Shown here: positions 8,154 through 16,710 of the stretch, one piece after another
How the letters are laid out: each line of letters opens with the position of its first letter
Numbering within the stretch: the stretch's first letter is position 1
Assembly: GCA_948525355.1 (NCBI GenBank)
Contig: CAOSOP010000002.1
Span: 16,547-36,243 of the forward strand
Length of the DNA stretch: 19,697 nucleotides
Reading direction: 5' to 3'
DNA from: an uncultured Bacilli bacterium
Lineage (GTDB): Bacteria; Bacillota_I; Bacilli_A; RFN20; CAG-288
The notes under the pieces: generated by a model
What the model was told of the DNA's origin: nothing
The model's input: the letters and a program-made list of their open reading frames with translations, nothing else
Database searches by the model: none
Translations under genes and position numbers: made by a program

Positions 8154-10826
8154 TTAATTACCTCCGTTTTCTACTGAAGATGAGAGGAAACTCTTTGCAG
8201 TTTCTTCCATACGTTTTGAAAGATTGCGAATAACCGCAGGCTTTTTAACTTTAGGTGCGCGTGGATCAAGCAACCAAGTCTTTGCGTAATGAGTTTCACT
8301 GATCTTAAACATCGGTGGCTCAATCATATAATCTATACGCATTGCATAGTCCGAACGTGGAGCGAAAGAATCGCCTTCAATTTCCTTAGTAAATACTGGT
8401 GGATTACCTCTAATAAATGTTAGCGGTTCATTCTCAACAGCAAGTTGAGGAAGTGATGATAATAGTGCCCATGTATATGGATGAGCAGGATTATAGAAGA
8501 TATCTTCATCGGTTCCAATTTCAACTAATTGACCACCATACATAACGCCAACACGATCCGCAACACCAGCGACAACACCAAGGTCATGGGTGATGAAGAT
8601 TGTAGTGAACTTATATTCTTTTTGTAAATCTTTAATCAATGAAAGAATCTGAGCTTGGACAGTGACATCAAGCGCTGTTGTAGGCTCATCACAGATAAGA
8701 ATATCCGGACGACATGCGAGGGCGATGGCGATAACAACTCTTTGTCTCATACCGCCAGAATACTGATATGGGTAATCATTAAATCTTTCTTCTGGATTAG
8801 GAATATGGACACGATCAAGGAGTGATATGGCCTCAGCTTTAGCCTCAGCCTTGGTTAAATTATGGTGTAAACGCAAGACATCAGTTATTTGACTTCCAAT
8901 CTTAATAAGCGGATTTAATGAAGTCATAGGATCTTGGAAAATCGTTGCGATATGTGAACCTCTAATCATTGACCATTGACGGTTGTTAGAGAACTTTGCA
9001 AGATTTACAGATTTATTTCTGATAATGCCTTTATCACGAAGTGATTTAACTAATGGTTTATGAATGGTTAAATGTGTTCTAACGATTCGATAAGCTCTTC
9101 TGAAGATTGAAACTTCATTTAAAATGCAGTGTTCTTTATCCAGAAGTTTTGACATCTGAGCATTATTTGAAGAAGAATAAATCGACAAGGCGTTTTTGAC
9201 ATCGCGACTGACTTGATTCAAATCAGCTTCCATAGTACTATGAGCAGCTTCTTTTTCAACTTCAAGCAAGTGCTTTTGTGTCTCAAGCTTTTCCTTCTCT
9301 GTTGTCTTCTCTAATGCTAGAAGAGAAGCATCGATAGTTGATTTATGAGATTCATATTCCTTATTAATGTTTTTAATTCTTTTCGTATAATAAGCTGGTG
9401 CAAATCCAACTTTAGAAGCGATGTTTAAACTTTCTAAAGTATTTCCATTATCGAGTTCTTTAATAGCTTCTTCAATGCTGACATGGATTTTTTCATCAAG
9501 TTCTTTTTGAAGTTTTCTGTTCTCTTCAACCTGCTTCATTTTTAAAACATATTTTTTAACAAATGCTGGTTGATAATATTTATATGTTTCTTTTTCACTC
9601 TCAGAAAGTGTTGAGTTTTTCAAAACTTCAGCATTCATGCTTTCATATGATTCCATCAATGCTTTATATTTAGTTTCAATTGCATCAAGGGAATTTTGAT
9701 GAGCTTCAACAAGTTTTGTTCTTTGAGCTTCAAGTTTACTTCTTTTACTTATCTCTTTTTCACCATTTTCAATGTCTACAGCTCTTATAGTTTCAATGCT
9801 CTTTTTGTGCTGCTCTTCAAGTTCATCAAACTTTAAATTCTTATCCATACGAATCTTCTTCATACGAATAGAATAGATTTCTTTTTTAGTTTCGATTGGA
9901 GCATAAGCAAATTCGAGCGCAATATCAGTAGCTTCTTGAACAAAACTCAAGTGTTCACCGATATCAACTTCTTTGCTTGAATCAGCGTTTTTAACGAGTT
10001 CAGACAAGACATTCAAATATAATTTCGTCATCATGCGCTTATATTTAACTTGATTACGATATAAGGCCTTATAGACAACAGTTTGACCTGTTGTAAAATC
10101 AGCATGCTTAGAAACTTCTTCTTTTAAACTTTTAATATATTCAATGATGGCAAGAACCTTTTGATTGCTGTTAATAGTTTCTTCCCAAGTCTTTTCAAGT
10201 TTTTCAACATCAGTAAAACTCTTATTTCTTGATAAAACACGAGATATTCTGCCTGAAATTGAACTGAAAATTGAAGACTGTTTAATCATGCAGTTAGAAA
10301 CATTATTATAGGCTTTATTGATGTGGTCCATGAAATACAAATTATAGTAATTCATCTTCTTCAAATGTTTAGCTTCTAATTTTTCTAAAGCATATTTAAT
10401 GTAACCTTCGTTTGTAGTCAAAGCAATTTGCTTATCGAGTTTTGAAATTTTCTTGTCAAAACTACTATTCTCTTTATCTAAAGCAATGCTCTTTGCAACA
10501 TCAGCAGATCTTTTTCTGCTCTTTTCCATCTTAATGTCGTGGCGGTGAATATCACCAAAGCGGCGATGGATGATGCGAGGATCATCGACATCAACACCAT
10601 TTAAAATGATGGAACCTTGCTTAATTTTACCATTGATATCAAGCATTCCGGTAAATGTTTTTGTAAAAACGGATTTACCTGAACCAGATTCACCGACAAT
10701 AGCAAAACACTCTTCTCTTTGAATGTCTAAGTTTATTCCACGAATGACATGAGAATCTTTTCCATGAGTTTTAAAATATACATGGAGATTCTTAATAGAT
10801 AAGATTGTATCGTTTTCTTTTTTCAT
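8154..10826 (-). CDS. oppD: Oligopeptide ABC transporter ATPase OppD with ~520-residue helical insertion
   Basis: 890 residues against about 330-360 for usual OppD. Walker A GESGSGKS (45-52) and the following strand (SIILNGVDV, 72-80) are normal. The ATPase resumes with IRGSHIATIFQDPMTSLNPL (621-640, Q-loop Q631), signature YSGGMRQR (689-696), Walker B ILICDEP (709-715), switch His in THDLG (H747) and HPYTW (782-786). Between about residues 95 and 615 lies a Lys/Glu/Ser-rich, largely helical insertion with long coiled-coil-like stretches (about 330-410, 425-465 and 485-575). It has only two Cys (179, 567), so no zinc hook. The C-terminal region (FAPRSDYA, then HYAKTWLLDPRAPK) matches the AmiE type, with Ser and Thr where DppD/OppD often has Cys. 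AGGAGG is at the oppC stop; gap 11 nt. Reading through the insertion is open, so it is not a disrupted gene. Confidence 0.92.
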   Translation of the reverse strand: MKKENDTILSIKNLHVYFKTHGKDSHVIRGINLDIQREECFAIVGESGSGKSVFTKTFTGMLDINGKIKQGSIILNGVDVDDPRIIHRRFGDIHRHDIKMEKSRKRSADVAKSIALDKENSSFDKKISKLDKQIALTTNEGYIKYALEKLEAKHLKKMNYYNLYFMDHINKAYNNVSNCMIKQSSIFSSISGRISRVLSRNKSFTDVEKLEKTWEETINSNQKVLAIIEYIKSLKEEVSKHADFTTGQTVVYKALYRNQVKYKRMMTKLYLNVLSELVKNADSSKEVDIGEHLSFVQEATDIALEFAYAPIETKKEIYSIRMKKIRMDKNLKFDELEEQHKKSIETIRAVDIENGEKEISKRSKLEAQRTKLVEAHQNSLDAIETKYKALMESYESMNAEVLKNSTLSESEKETYKYYQPAFVKKYVLKMKQVEENRKLQKELDEKIHVSIEEAIKELDNGNTLESLNIASKVGFAPAYYTKRIKNINKEYESHKSTIDASLLALEKTTEKEKLETQKHLLEVEKEAAHSTMEADLNQVSRDVKNALSIYSSSNNAQMSKLLDKEHCILNEVSIFRRAYRIVRTHLTIHKPLVKSLRDKGIIRNKSVNLAKFSNNRQWSMIRGSHIATIFQDPMTSLNPLIKIGSQITDVLRLHHNLTKAEAKAEAISLLDRVHIPNPEERFNDYPYQYSGGMRQRVVIAIALACRPDILICDEPTTALDVTVQAQILSLIKDLQKEYKFTTIFITHDLGVVAGVADRVGVMYGGQLVEIGTDEDIFYNPAHPYTWALLSSLPQLAVENEPLTFIRGNPPVFTKEIEGDSFAPRSDYAMRIDYMIEPPMFKISETHYAKTWLLDPRAPKVKKPAVIRNLSKRMEETAKSFLSSSVENGGN

Positions 10827-10837
10827 ATTCCACCTCC

Positions 10838-11797
10838 TTACCTATGTGTCCTCGGGTCTGTTGCATCCGCTAAACTAAATCCTATGTAATAGAACGAAAC
10901 CGTCATGATAATCGTTACCGCCGACGGAATAAGCATTACATGCGGGTGAGATATCCAGTCCGAATTACCACTGGTAGATGAAGTGATAACATTTCCTAAA
11001 GTGATGATAGGATAACTGAAGGAAAGGTTAAAGAATGCTAATGAGACTTCTCCATCGATAACACCTGGAATAGATGTTGCAAGAATTGTCACGATAATTG
11101 AGACAAGGAATGGAAGAAGGTTGTGAGTGATAATCGCTCTTGGTGATGAACCGAGAGTTTTTGATGCGATGTTAAAGTCGCGATTTCTAATGATGATAAT
11201 ATTATTTCTTAATGTTGAAGCAAGTCCGAGCCAACCAAATATTGTCATAACGATGACCAAAGACAAGAATGTCGGTATATGATTTACCGTAAATATCTTC
11301 ATGAACATCATATTAAGAAGCAAGCCAGGAACATTATTAATAAAGTTTCTTATTTCAATAAGAATTGGGTCGATTTTTGGGAAGAATCCCCATAAAGAGC
11401 CAATTACAAGTCCAAGTATTGCGTTGATAACACTGACTGTTACGGCAATTTGAAGAGAAAGTTGTGAACCTCTCCATATGAGCGACCACAAGTCTTTATG
11501 GTCAGCTGTCGTACCAAACCAGTGGTCTTTGCTGATGAATTCATAAGCATCCATTTCACTTGTTGGAAGTGTTGGACGATAATACTTCATCATTGGACCA
11601 AATATGGTGAAGAACAAGATTACAAATAGTAATCCAAAGCAAATCAATGCTACTTTGTTTTTAAACAGTGTTGAGAAAACCTCACGCCAATAAGAATAAG
11701 GGGCAGTTTGTAGTTTTTCAATTTCTTCATCTGAACCGCCGATAATCTCAAATAATGATTCATCGTCAGTCTTGATAACTTTTTCTAATTCAACCAT
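10838..11797 (-). CDS. oppC: Oligopeptide ABC transporter permease OppC (AmiD-like)
   Basis: 319 residues; second channel subunit of the importer in the cytoplasmic membrane. It has a cytoplasmic N-terminal extension of about 45 acidic residues before the first helix (about 48-68), then the family's external HWFGTT segment (92-97). Further helices lie at about 113-137, 155-195 and 225-245, plus a final one at about 287-307. The EAA loop that docks on the ATPases is visible as SKTLGSSPRAIITHNLLP (212-229). ATG is preceded by AGGAGG with 6-nt spacing, 14 nt after the oppB stop. Ends in DATDPRTHR, the usual DPR-type tail. Confidence 0.93.
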   Translation of the reverse strand: MVELEKVIKTDDESLFEIIGGSDEEIEKLQTAPYSYWREVFSTLFKNKVALICFGLLFVILFFTIFGPMMKYYRPTLPTSEMDAYEFISKDHWFGTTADHKDLWSLIWRGSQLSLQIAVTVSVINAILGLVIGSLWGFFPKIDPILIEIRNFINNVPGLLLNMMFMKIFTVNHIPTFLSLVIVMTIFGWLGLASTLRNNIIIIRNRDFNIASKTLGSSPRAIITHNLLPFLVSIIVTILATSIPGVIDGEVSLAFFNLSFSYPIITLGNVITSSTSGNSDWISHPHVMLIPSAVTIIMTVSFYYIGFSLADATDPRTHR

Positions 11798-11811
11798 TTC
11801 AAACCTCCTTT

Positions 11812-12972
11812 CTAATTCTTAGCTGTAAAGCTGACACGTGGGTCAGCGATGACTGTAGTAATATCACCGATTAAGTTAGCCACAATTGATATAAGTGCTG
11901 ATACAAGAACAATCGCTTGTGTTAACGGATAATCGTTTTTACCAATGGCATCAATTAATAATGAACCAAAGCCTTCAACCGCATAAATGCTCTCGATGAA
12001 GTATGATCCTAATAAACAGTACAAGACACCTGCTGGAATCGAACGAACAAGTGGAACTGCCGCATTTCTTAAAACGTGTTTAAACAAGATGACGTTTTCA
12101 GAAATACCTTTGCTTCGAGCAAATTTAACATAGTCTGCGCCAAATTCATCGACCATGTAACGTCTGACCCATAATGCGATACCTGCGATACCACCAAGTC
12201 CTAGTGTTATCATTTCTGGAATCCACGATATAACGCTGTTAGAATCCCAGACAAGAGGAAGTTTAAATACCTGTGTTAATAAAGCTTGTAGAATATAGTA
12301 ATAAACAAGTCCCGGTATAGAACCAACTAAGATAATGTAAGCATTACCTAATTTATCAAACCATTTGTTTTTATATTTTGCCATTAAGACACCCATTGGA
12401 TATCCAATGAAGAGTTCAATTGCTAAACCACCTAAACCAATCCATAATGACCATGGCATAGTTTCAGTAAAGAACTCAATGATAGGTTTCTGATCAGAAA
12501 TAGCTGTTGAAACACCTAAGTTAATCAAAGTATATGAAGTCTCATTACAGATAAATCCGTTGACAGTTGCTGTCTCACGCAAGCATACTTCCTTCGGGAA
12601 AGGTAAGACATCATAGATATATCTGAGCAATTGAACAAATATATTTTGATCTAATCCTAACTTATGTAATTTCAAAGTGCATAAGAATTCTTGTTGCTCT
12701 TTACTAAATTTAATCCATCGACCTGCGCAATAAACAGTTCTTGGATCATCAATTCTTAGTAAAAAGAATGTTACCACAACTGTTAATAATACAGAAATTA
12801 ATGCACTACCTATACGCTTAATACTATACATTAACATTGGATGGGCAAAGAATCTTTTAAACCAGTTGTCAGTATACTTCATAATATAATTGTGACTTGT
12901 TAAATAAGCGCACAAAATAAAAGCAAGTATTATAGCAACAACTATGGTATAAACAGCTATTAACGATGCCAT
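11812..12972 (-). CDS. oppB: Oligopeptide ABC transporter permease OppB (AmiC-like)
   Basis: 386 residues, against about 306 for enterobacterial OppB; first gene of the oppBCDF operon. An extra N-terminal hydrophobic helix (about 3-24) precedes the usual first helix (about 52-73, with R-I-G before it). A large extracytoplasmic segment with several Cys (82, 98, 130, 142) follows, then the permease core with helices at about 173-198, 208-235, 252-270, 310-330 and 350-375. The EAA docking loop is at about 279-309 (KFARSKGISENVILFKHVLR). Ends ADPRVSFTAKN, the standard DPR tail. AAGGAGG (12978-12984) sits 5 nt before the ATG. It is driven by its own promoter and separated from oppA. Confidence 0.92.
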   Translation of the reverse strand: MASLIAVYTIVVAIILAFILCAYLTSHNYIMKYTDNWFKRFFAHPMLMYSIKRIGSALISVLLTVVVTFFLLRIDDPRTVYCAGRWIKFSKEQQEFLCTLKLHKLGLDQNIFVQLLRYIYDVLPFPKEVCLRETATVNGFICNETSYTLINLGVSTAISDQKPIIEFFTETMPWSLWIGLGGLAIELFIGYPMGVLMAKYKNKWFDKLGNAYIILVGSIPGLVYYYILQALLTQVFKLPLVWDSNSVISWIPEMITLGLGGIAGIALWVRRYMVDEFGADYVKFARSKGISENVILFKHVLRNAAVPLVRSIPAGVLYCLLGSYFIESIYAVEGFGSLLIDAIGKNDYPLTQAIVLVSALISIVANLIGDITTVIADPRVSFTAKN

Positions 12973-13025
12973 ATTAACCTCCTTAAAACATAGAAAACAA
13001 AAAATATTCCCTATTAATAGATATA

Positions 13026-13054
13026 ATTATAATAAAATTATTTATAGATGTCTA
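13026..13054 (-). promoter_or_regulatory. Promoter of oppBCDF
   Basis: -35 TAGACA (13049-13054, one mismatch to TTGACA), spacer 17 nt, perfect -10 TATAAT (13026-13031). The predicted start is about 13019, giving a leader of roughly 47 nt with AAGGAGG. This explains how the channel and ATPase genes are expressed despite the oppA terminator upstream. Confidence 0.7.
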
Positions 13055-13217
13055 TTATTAATTTATATTATATATATATTTATATAATAAAAAATCACTA
13101 AAGACATTTTCATTGTATTATTAAGATTGTCTCAATATGCTTTATACGAATTTTTATTCAACATTTTATTGATACATTCTTAATTTTTTATAGTGACTGC
13201 CTCTTTTAAATTAATGT

Positions 13218-13707
13218 TTATTTAACCAAAAAAGTGCATCCATCAAAACCATCAGGACTATCAAACAATGCTGAAAGTGAAACAGAACCATTTGATTCAC
13301 CACTTTCATACAAACTCATTGGGTACATAACCATAGTAGAAATACGCGTAGTTCCTGTGTGTGGTGTATTCACTATTTGTGAAGATGAACCAGTTAAAAT
13401 GTATAGACCTTTTTCACCACGATCATCAACAGATTTTCTGATTGCACCATCAAAGTTTTGGAGCGTCTTACCACTCATCAAATAGTCTTGGATTCTCACC
13501 GATTAATATTCTGGATGGCATTTCTTTCACAACAGATAAATAACTTTCCCTTTTATCTTCATCTTGAAATTCAACTGCACTTTTTGCTCTCTGCTTAGCT
13601 GTGGTAGTTTTTCCACAACCTTTTGTTCAAACTATAAGAGTTGCACCGAACGCCTTTAACTTAATATCTAAGAGTTTATCAGCAATTCTCTCATTCTTTT
13701 ACCTCAT
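13218..13707 (-). pseudogene. Decayed DUF4143/AAA_14-family ATPase
   Basis: Fragments of the ATP-binding protein family with an N-terminal AAA_14 domain and DUF4143 can be read in order: RIADKLLDIKLKAFGATLIV, then TKGCGKTTTAKQRAKS (Walker A), then EMPSRILIGENPRLFDEW, and after a frame change IRKSVDDRGEKGLYILTGSS, TRISTMVMYPMSLYESGESN and VSLSALFDSPD. Lesions: TAA as third codon after the possible ATG (13705-13707); TGA at 13627-13629 where Walker A needs Gly; TAA at 13468-13470 in place of the Gln after DEW; a frameshift near 13449-13456 in the expected LWD; and a TAA after only about 155 residues, with the rest of the 400-plus-residue protein gone. It sits between oppA and oppB. A start at 13499 within the frame gives only the last 93 residues and is not a gene. 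Confidence 0.85.
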
Positions 13708-13714
13708 AAAAAGT

Positions 13715-13742
13715 ATAATATATACAAAAAAAGTAAAAACAA
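13715..13742 (-). promoter_or_regulatory. Remnant promoter of the ATPase pseudogene
   Basis: -35 TTGTTT (13737-13742), 16-nt spacer, -10 TATTAT (13715-13720). The ATG at 13705-13707 begins 7 nt after the -10, so transcripts would be leaderless, as for the gene at 18010. Confidence 0.4.
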
Positions 13743-13795
13743 TAGCGCTTCCACTTTTTGTGATAGAATTAATATCTATGCTGAACTTATTCAAT

Positions 13796-13833
13796 AAAAA
13801 AAAGATGAGCTTAATTTACTTAAACTCATCTTT
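13796..13833 (-). terminator. Rho-independent terminator of oppA
   Basis: AAAGATGAG (13801-13809) pairs with CTCATCTTT (13825-13833), and after one mismatch TTAA pairs with TTAA around a TTTAC loop. On the minus strand it begins about 20 nt after the oppA stop and is followed by an 8-nt T-run. It separates oppA from the downstream genes. Confidence 0.88.
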
Positions 13834-13853
13834 CTTATAAACAAACCTTTCAA

Positions 13854-16490
13854 TTAGAATTGTTCTTGAGTGGAGTTAACGACTAAGCGTTCATCTCTTA
13901 AATCAAGATATTCTTGCTTGGAGATTGTTCTTGTTAAGATTTCGGTATACTTATACTTGTATTGTGTAATACCGTAGATAGCTCTTGGAGCACGGAATGG
14001 AACGATCTTAGAAACTTGGACAGCCTTTCCTAAATCAACCATATAGATTGGACGGACAATGGCTAATTCATAAAGAAGTTCGATTTCAGCTTCAGCAAAC
14101 TTTTCAAATCTTGTTCTTGAATTCAAATCAGCAGCTGCTGCTTCAACAAGTCCATCATATTTTTCCCATTGCTTTGCGATAGCTTCATGGTTTGGATTGT
14201 CGACATCTTTTGTATTACCGATATTAGAGACTAAGTCACCATCTGAGACAACACATTGTGCGAATGTTAATGGGTCAGAATAGTCAGGTCCCCAACCAGA
14301 GATGACAAGTGACATTCTGGTATATGATGCTAATGTTTGATAGACGGTAGCATCGGTGATGTTGTTAGCCTTATTCTTGATAATTCTGAATAAAGCATTA
14401 TCAGCTTCTTCCTTAGAACAAACTTTTACGCTTGATGGTTTGGAGAAGTCGGAATCATATTTTCCATCATCAATCCAACAACCATTTGCACGATAGTTAC
14501 TGTAGTTAATCCAAGCACCAGAATCTTGGTTTTCTCTTTGATCATAGTATAATCCGGAAGTTTCAATTAAAACTGGGGTCTTAATTGGATCAGCGGCGTG
14601 AGTAGCATTATACTCATCGATTTCTTTCTTAGCTTCAGCCTTTAAAGCAGCTAAATCAGCTTTACCAGTTTCGCTTAATTCGAATGCCCACTTTGAAGCA
14701 TCAGGTCTAACTGTATCAAATCCAATAGCGTGTTCGCCAGTTGAATGTTGAGAATAACCTAAGGCTGCATCGGCTTTTGCAAAGTTCTCATCGGTATATT
14801 TACCTTCATAGAACTTATCGACGAAAGCCTTCTTAGTGAAGTCGACGAAGTCGGCACCTCTGATACCTTGTGCAGGATCAGTTTTTTCATCATATTCTTC
14901 ATACTTGATGAAGTTTGCAGGAATCCAAGTATTAATCATATATTTGGATTTTGTATAATCATCACTACCCATTGAATCACCATAGACATGAGTATCGATT
15001 GATTTTAATACTAACTTACGAAGTGCTGGTGAATTTGATAAAGCCTTATTGGTATTTAAGACTGTTGTATTTTCACCATCAGAATTGTAGTTTTGGAATT
15101 CAGCTTCAGAACCCATTAATGTGTTGGCTTGTCCAGCCTTGGATGTATCACGATTTAAGTTGAGCATGAAGGCGAATGAAGAACCATCACCTAAACCTTC
15201 AACCATGTGTGCATCTTTATGTGCTGGGTTGTCGATTGTTCCTGGATTGTTAGGATCATCACCGACAACATATCTATTCCAACCGACTTGGTCTAAGCTA
15301 TTGACGACAAATGCGCTGATGTCTTTATTTTCATATGCAGAACGCATTGATGATGGAGAGAAGTTCTTTGGAATTGAAAGAACTCTAACTGTATAGTTAC
15401 GGACATTTGCGAGATCCCAATAACTTGAGTTACGTTCGAAGTCAAGACTCTTAGCAGTACCCATTTTGAAGTTAGCCATGACATATGCGCCGTTGACTAA
15501 AACCTTATCCTTACTTGTACCAAAGTTTTCAATACCACCGATTGCTTCAACAAATGGTGCATAGATTGGTAAGTATGGAGTATAGGTAAGAACTGTTAAG
15601 AAGTATGGAGCAGGAGCTAATAACTTATAAGTTAATTTCTTTCCATCTTCGGAAGCCTTAACACCAACTCTTGAGAAGTTAGCGACTTGTGGTAAGGTAT
15701 CAACTTCAAGACCTAAAGCAGCAGCAATATATTCATCGTTGATTAATCCTGGATCAGTATACTTTCCACAAGTACCACTTGTAGGAGAAACTCTTCCAAC
15801 ATTTCTTGAACATGTTGCGTATGCAGCTTTGACTTTCTCATCAGAACTTTCTTTATCAGTTGCTTCAAAACTGGCTAATAAATCAGGTGAAATTAAACCA
15901 TAGCCAAGGCTTTGATAGAACTTAAATGTTGTATATGTATTATATTCTTCAGCACCTTCAATAAACATTGTTAATAAGTATGAAGATTCAGATCCTGATG
16001 CTGCATCAAGAACATATTTTGCTGAAGAAACCCAGTCGTGTGCGGAAACAACGGCTTCGCTACCAGTAGAATCGATGTATACATCTCTACCTTTGTTGCC
16101 ATTCTTAACCCATTTAACACCTTCACGGATGTTAAGTGTTAATTCTGTACTATCAGCGTTCCATGAATAGGACTTTGCTAAGGCTGGAACTAAGTTACCA
16201 GTACGATCAACTTCAACTAATCCATCAACAATGTTTGCGATATACTTTGAATCTTCAGCTTGCATTGTTGTTGCAGAGTTTAAACTTGATGGTAAATATG
16301 TTTCATATGTAACATACTTTCCGTTTCTCTTCACATCTTTGAGCTTATTGTAGGCTGTTTGTCCATCTTGTTCAAAAGAGATGAGTTTTGCCCAATCGTT
16401 AGGAACTTTAACACCACTAGAACAAGAAGTTGCTATAGGCAAAAGAGCTAATAACGAAAAAGCAAGAATATTACGTTTTCTCATTTTCAT
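13854..16490 (-). CDS. oppA: Oligopeptide-binding lipoprotein OppA (SBP_bac_5 family)
   Basis: 878 residues from ATG at 16490. This start is preferred to the upstream GTG at 16517, because the AGGAGG site (16502-16507) would lie inside that reading. A lipoprotein signal follows: MKMRKRN, hydrophobic core, then LPIATSC with the lipidated Cys at 23. The mature protein is the extracellular, membrane-tethered peptide receptor. It shows the family's early block (NIVDGLVEVDRTGNLVPALA, then LTLNIREGVKW) and the late WGPDYSDPLTFAQ block (about residue 735). It is longer than common OppA proteins (about 540-660), the extra residues being spread in inserts. It has its own strong promoter and terminator and so can be made in excess of the channel subunits, as is usual for receptors. 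Confidence 0.93.
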   Translation of the reverse strand: MKMRKRNILAFSLLALLPIATSCSSGVKVPNDWAKLISFEQDGQTAYNKLKDVKRNGKYVTYETYLPSSLNSATTMQAEDSKYIANIVDGLVEVDRTGNLVPALAKSYSWNADSTELTLNIREGVKWVKNGNKGRDVYIDSTGSEAVVSAHDWVSSAKYVLDAASGSESSYLLTMFIEGAEEYNTYTTFKFYQSLGYGLISPDLLASFEATDKESSDEKVKAAYATCSRNVGRVSPTSGTCGKYTDPGLINDEYIAAALGLEVDTLPQVANFSRVGVKASEDGKKLTYKLLAPAPYFLTVLTYTPYLPIYAPFVEAIGGIENFGTSKDKVLVNGAYVMANFKMGTAKSLDFERNSSYWDLANVRNYTVRVLSIPKNFSPSSMRSAYENKDISAFVVNSLDQVGWNRYVVGDDPNNPGTIDNPAHKDAHMVEGLGDGSSFAFMLNLNRDTSKAGQANTLMGSEAEFQNYNSDGENTTVLNTNKALSNSPALRKLVLKSIDTHVYGDSMGSDDYTKSKYMINTWIPANFIKYEEYDEKTDPAQGIRGADFVDFTKKAFVDKFYEGKYTDENFAKADAALGYSQHSTGEHAIGFDTVRPDASKWAFELSETGKADLAALKAEAKKEIDEYNATHAADPIKTPVLIETSGLYYDQRENQDSGAWINYSNYRANGCWIDDGKYDSDFSKPSSVKVCSKEEADNALFRIIKNKANNITDATVYQTLASYTRMSLVISGWGPDYSDPLTFAQCVVSDGDLVSNIGNTKDVDNPNHEAIAKQWEKYDGLVEAAAADLNSRTRFEKFAEAEIELLYELAIVRPIYMVDLGKAVQVSKIVPFRAPRAIYGITQYKYKYTEILTRTISKQEYLDLRDERLVVNSTQEQF

Positions 16491-16534
16491 AAATGCTTTT
16501 TCCTCCTTTTTAATCACATTTTATGATTGTTTTA

Positions 16535-16563
16535 ATAATACAAGAACAAAAAGTATTTGTCAA
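16535..16563 (-). promoter_or_regulatory. Strong sigma-A-type promoter of oppA
   Basis: Perfect -35 TTGACA (16558-16563), 17-nt spacer, -10 TATTAT (16535-16540). The predicted start near 16528 gives a leader of about 38 nt carrying AGGAGG. Confidence 0.85.
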
Positions 16564-16628
16564 ACAATTTTTTTAAAAAATCGGCTTGATTAAAGGATTT
16601 TTTATAATAATATAAAGGTAAAAAAGTA

Positions 16629-16643
16629 ATGTAAGCGGTTATA
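16629..16643. promoter_or_regulatory. Catabolite-responsive-element-like operator
   Basis: ATGTAAGCGGTTATA matches the published cre pattern WTGNAANCGNWNNCW at every fixed position except the late C, and is nearly palindromic (TGTAA-GCGG-TTATA). Its centre lies about 108 bp upstream of the predicted oppA start, a position where CcpA usually activates. It could bind CcpA or another LacI-family regulator; unproven. Confidence 0.35.
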
Positions 16644-16678
16644 AAATACATATTCAATGTTTTTTATAAATTAAAAAT

Positions 16679-16710
16679 AATTTAAAAATTTTAAAAAAAT
16701 ATTTTAAATT
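16679..16710 (-). terminator. Weak A/T-only terminator-like hairpin
   Basis: AATTTAAAA (16679-16687) and TTTTAAATT (16702-16710) form a 9-bp stem, followed on the minus strand by ATTTTTAA. It overlaps the stop of the small membrane-protein gene. All stem pairs are A-T, so termination would be inefficient. Confidence 0.3.

Noticed and set aside
8154..10826. OppD as two fused or interrupted genes
   Set aside because: The frame is continuous with similar codon use throughout, and the ATPase motifs on either side complete a single nucleotide-binding domain.
13234..13485. Plus-strand open frame over the ATPase pseudogene
   Set aside because: It is a shadow of the minus-strand DUF4143 remains, which match a family in order.
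13627..13629. TGA read as an amino acid (alternative genetic code)
   Set aside because: Trp is always TGG in the genes here, and TGA ends the GT-D-like gene; the pseudogene also has TAA stops and a frameshift.
16491..16517. GTG start giving an 887-residue OppA
   Set aside because: The AGGAGG ribosome site would be inside the coding region, and the lipoprotein signal begins naturally at the ATG at 16490.
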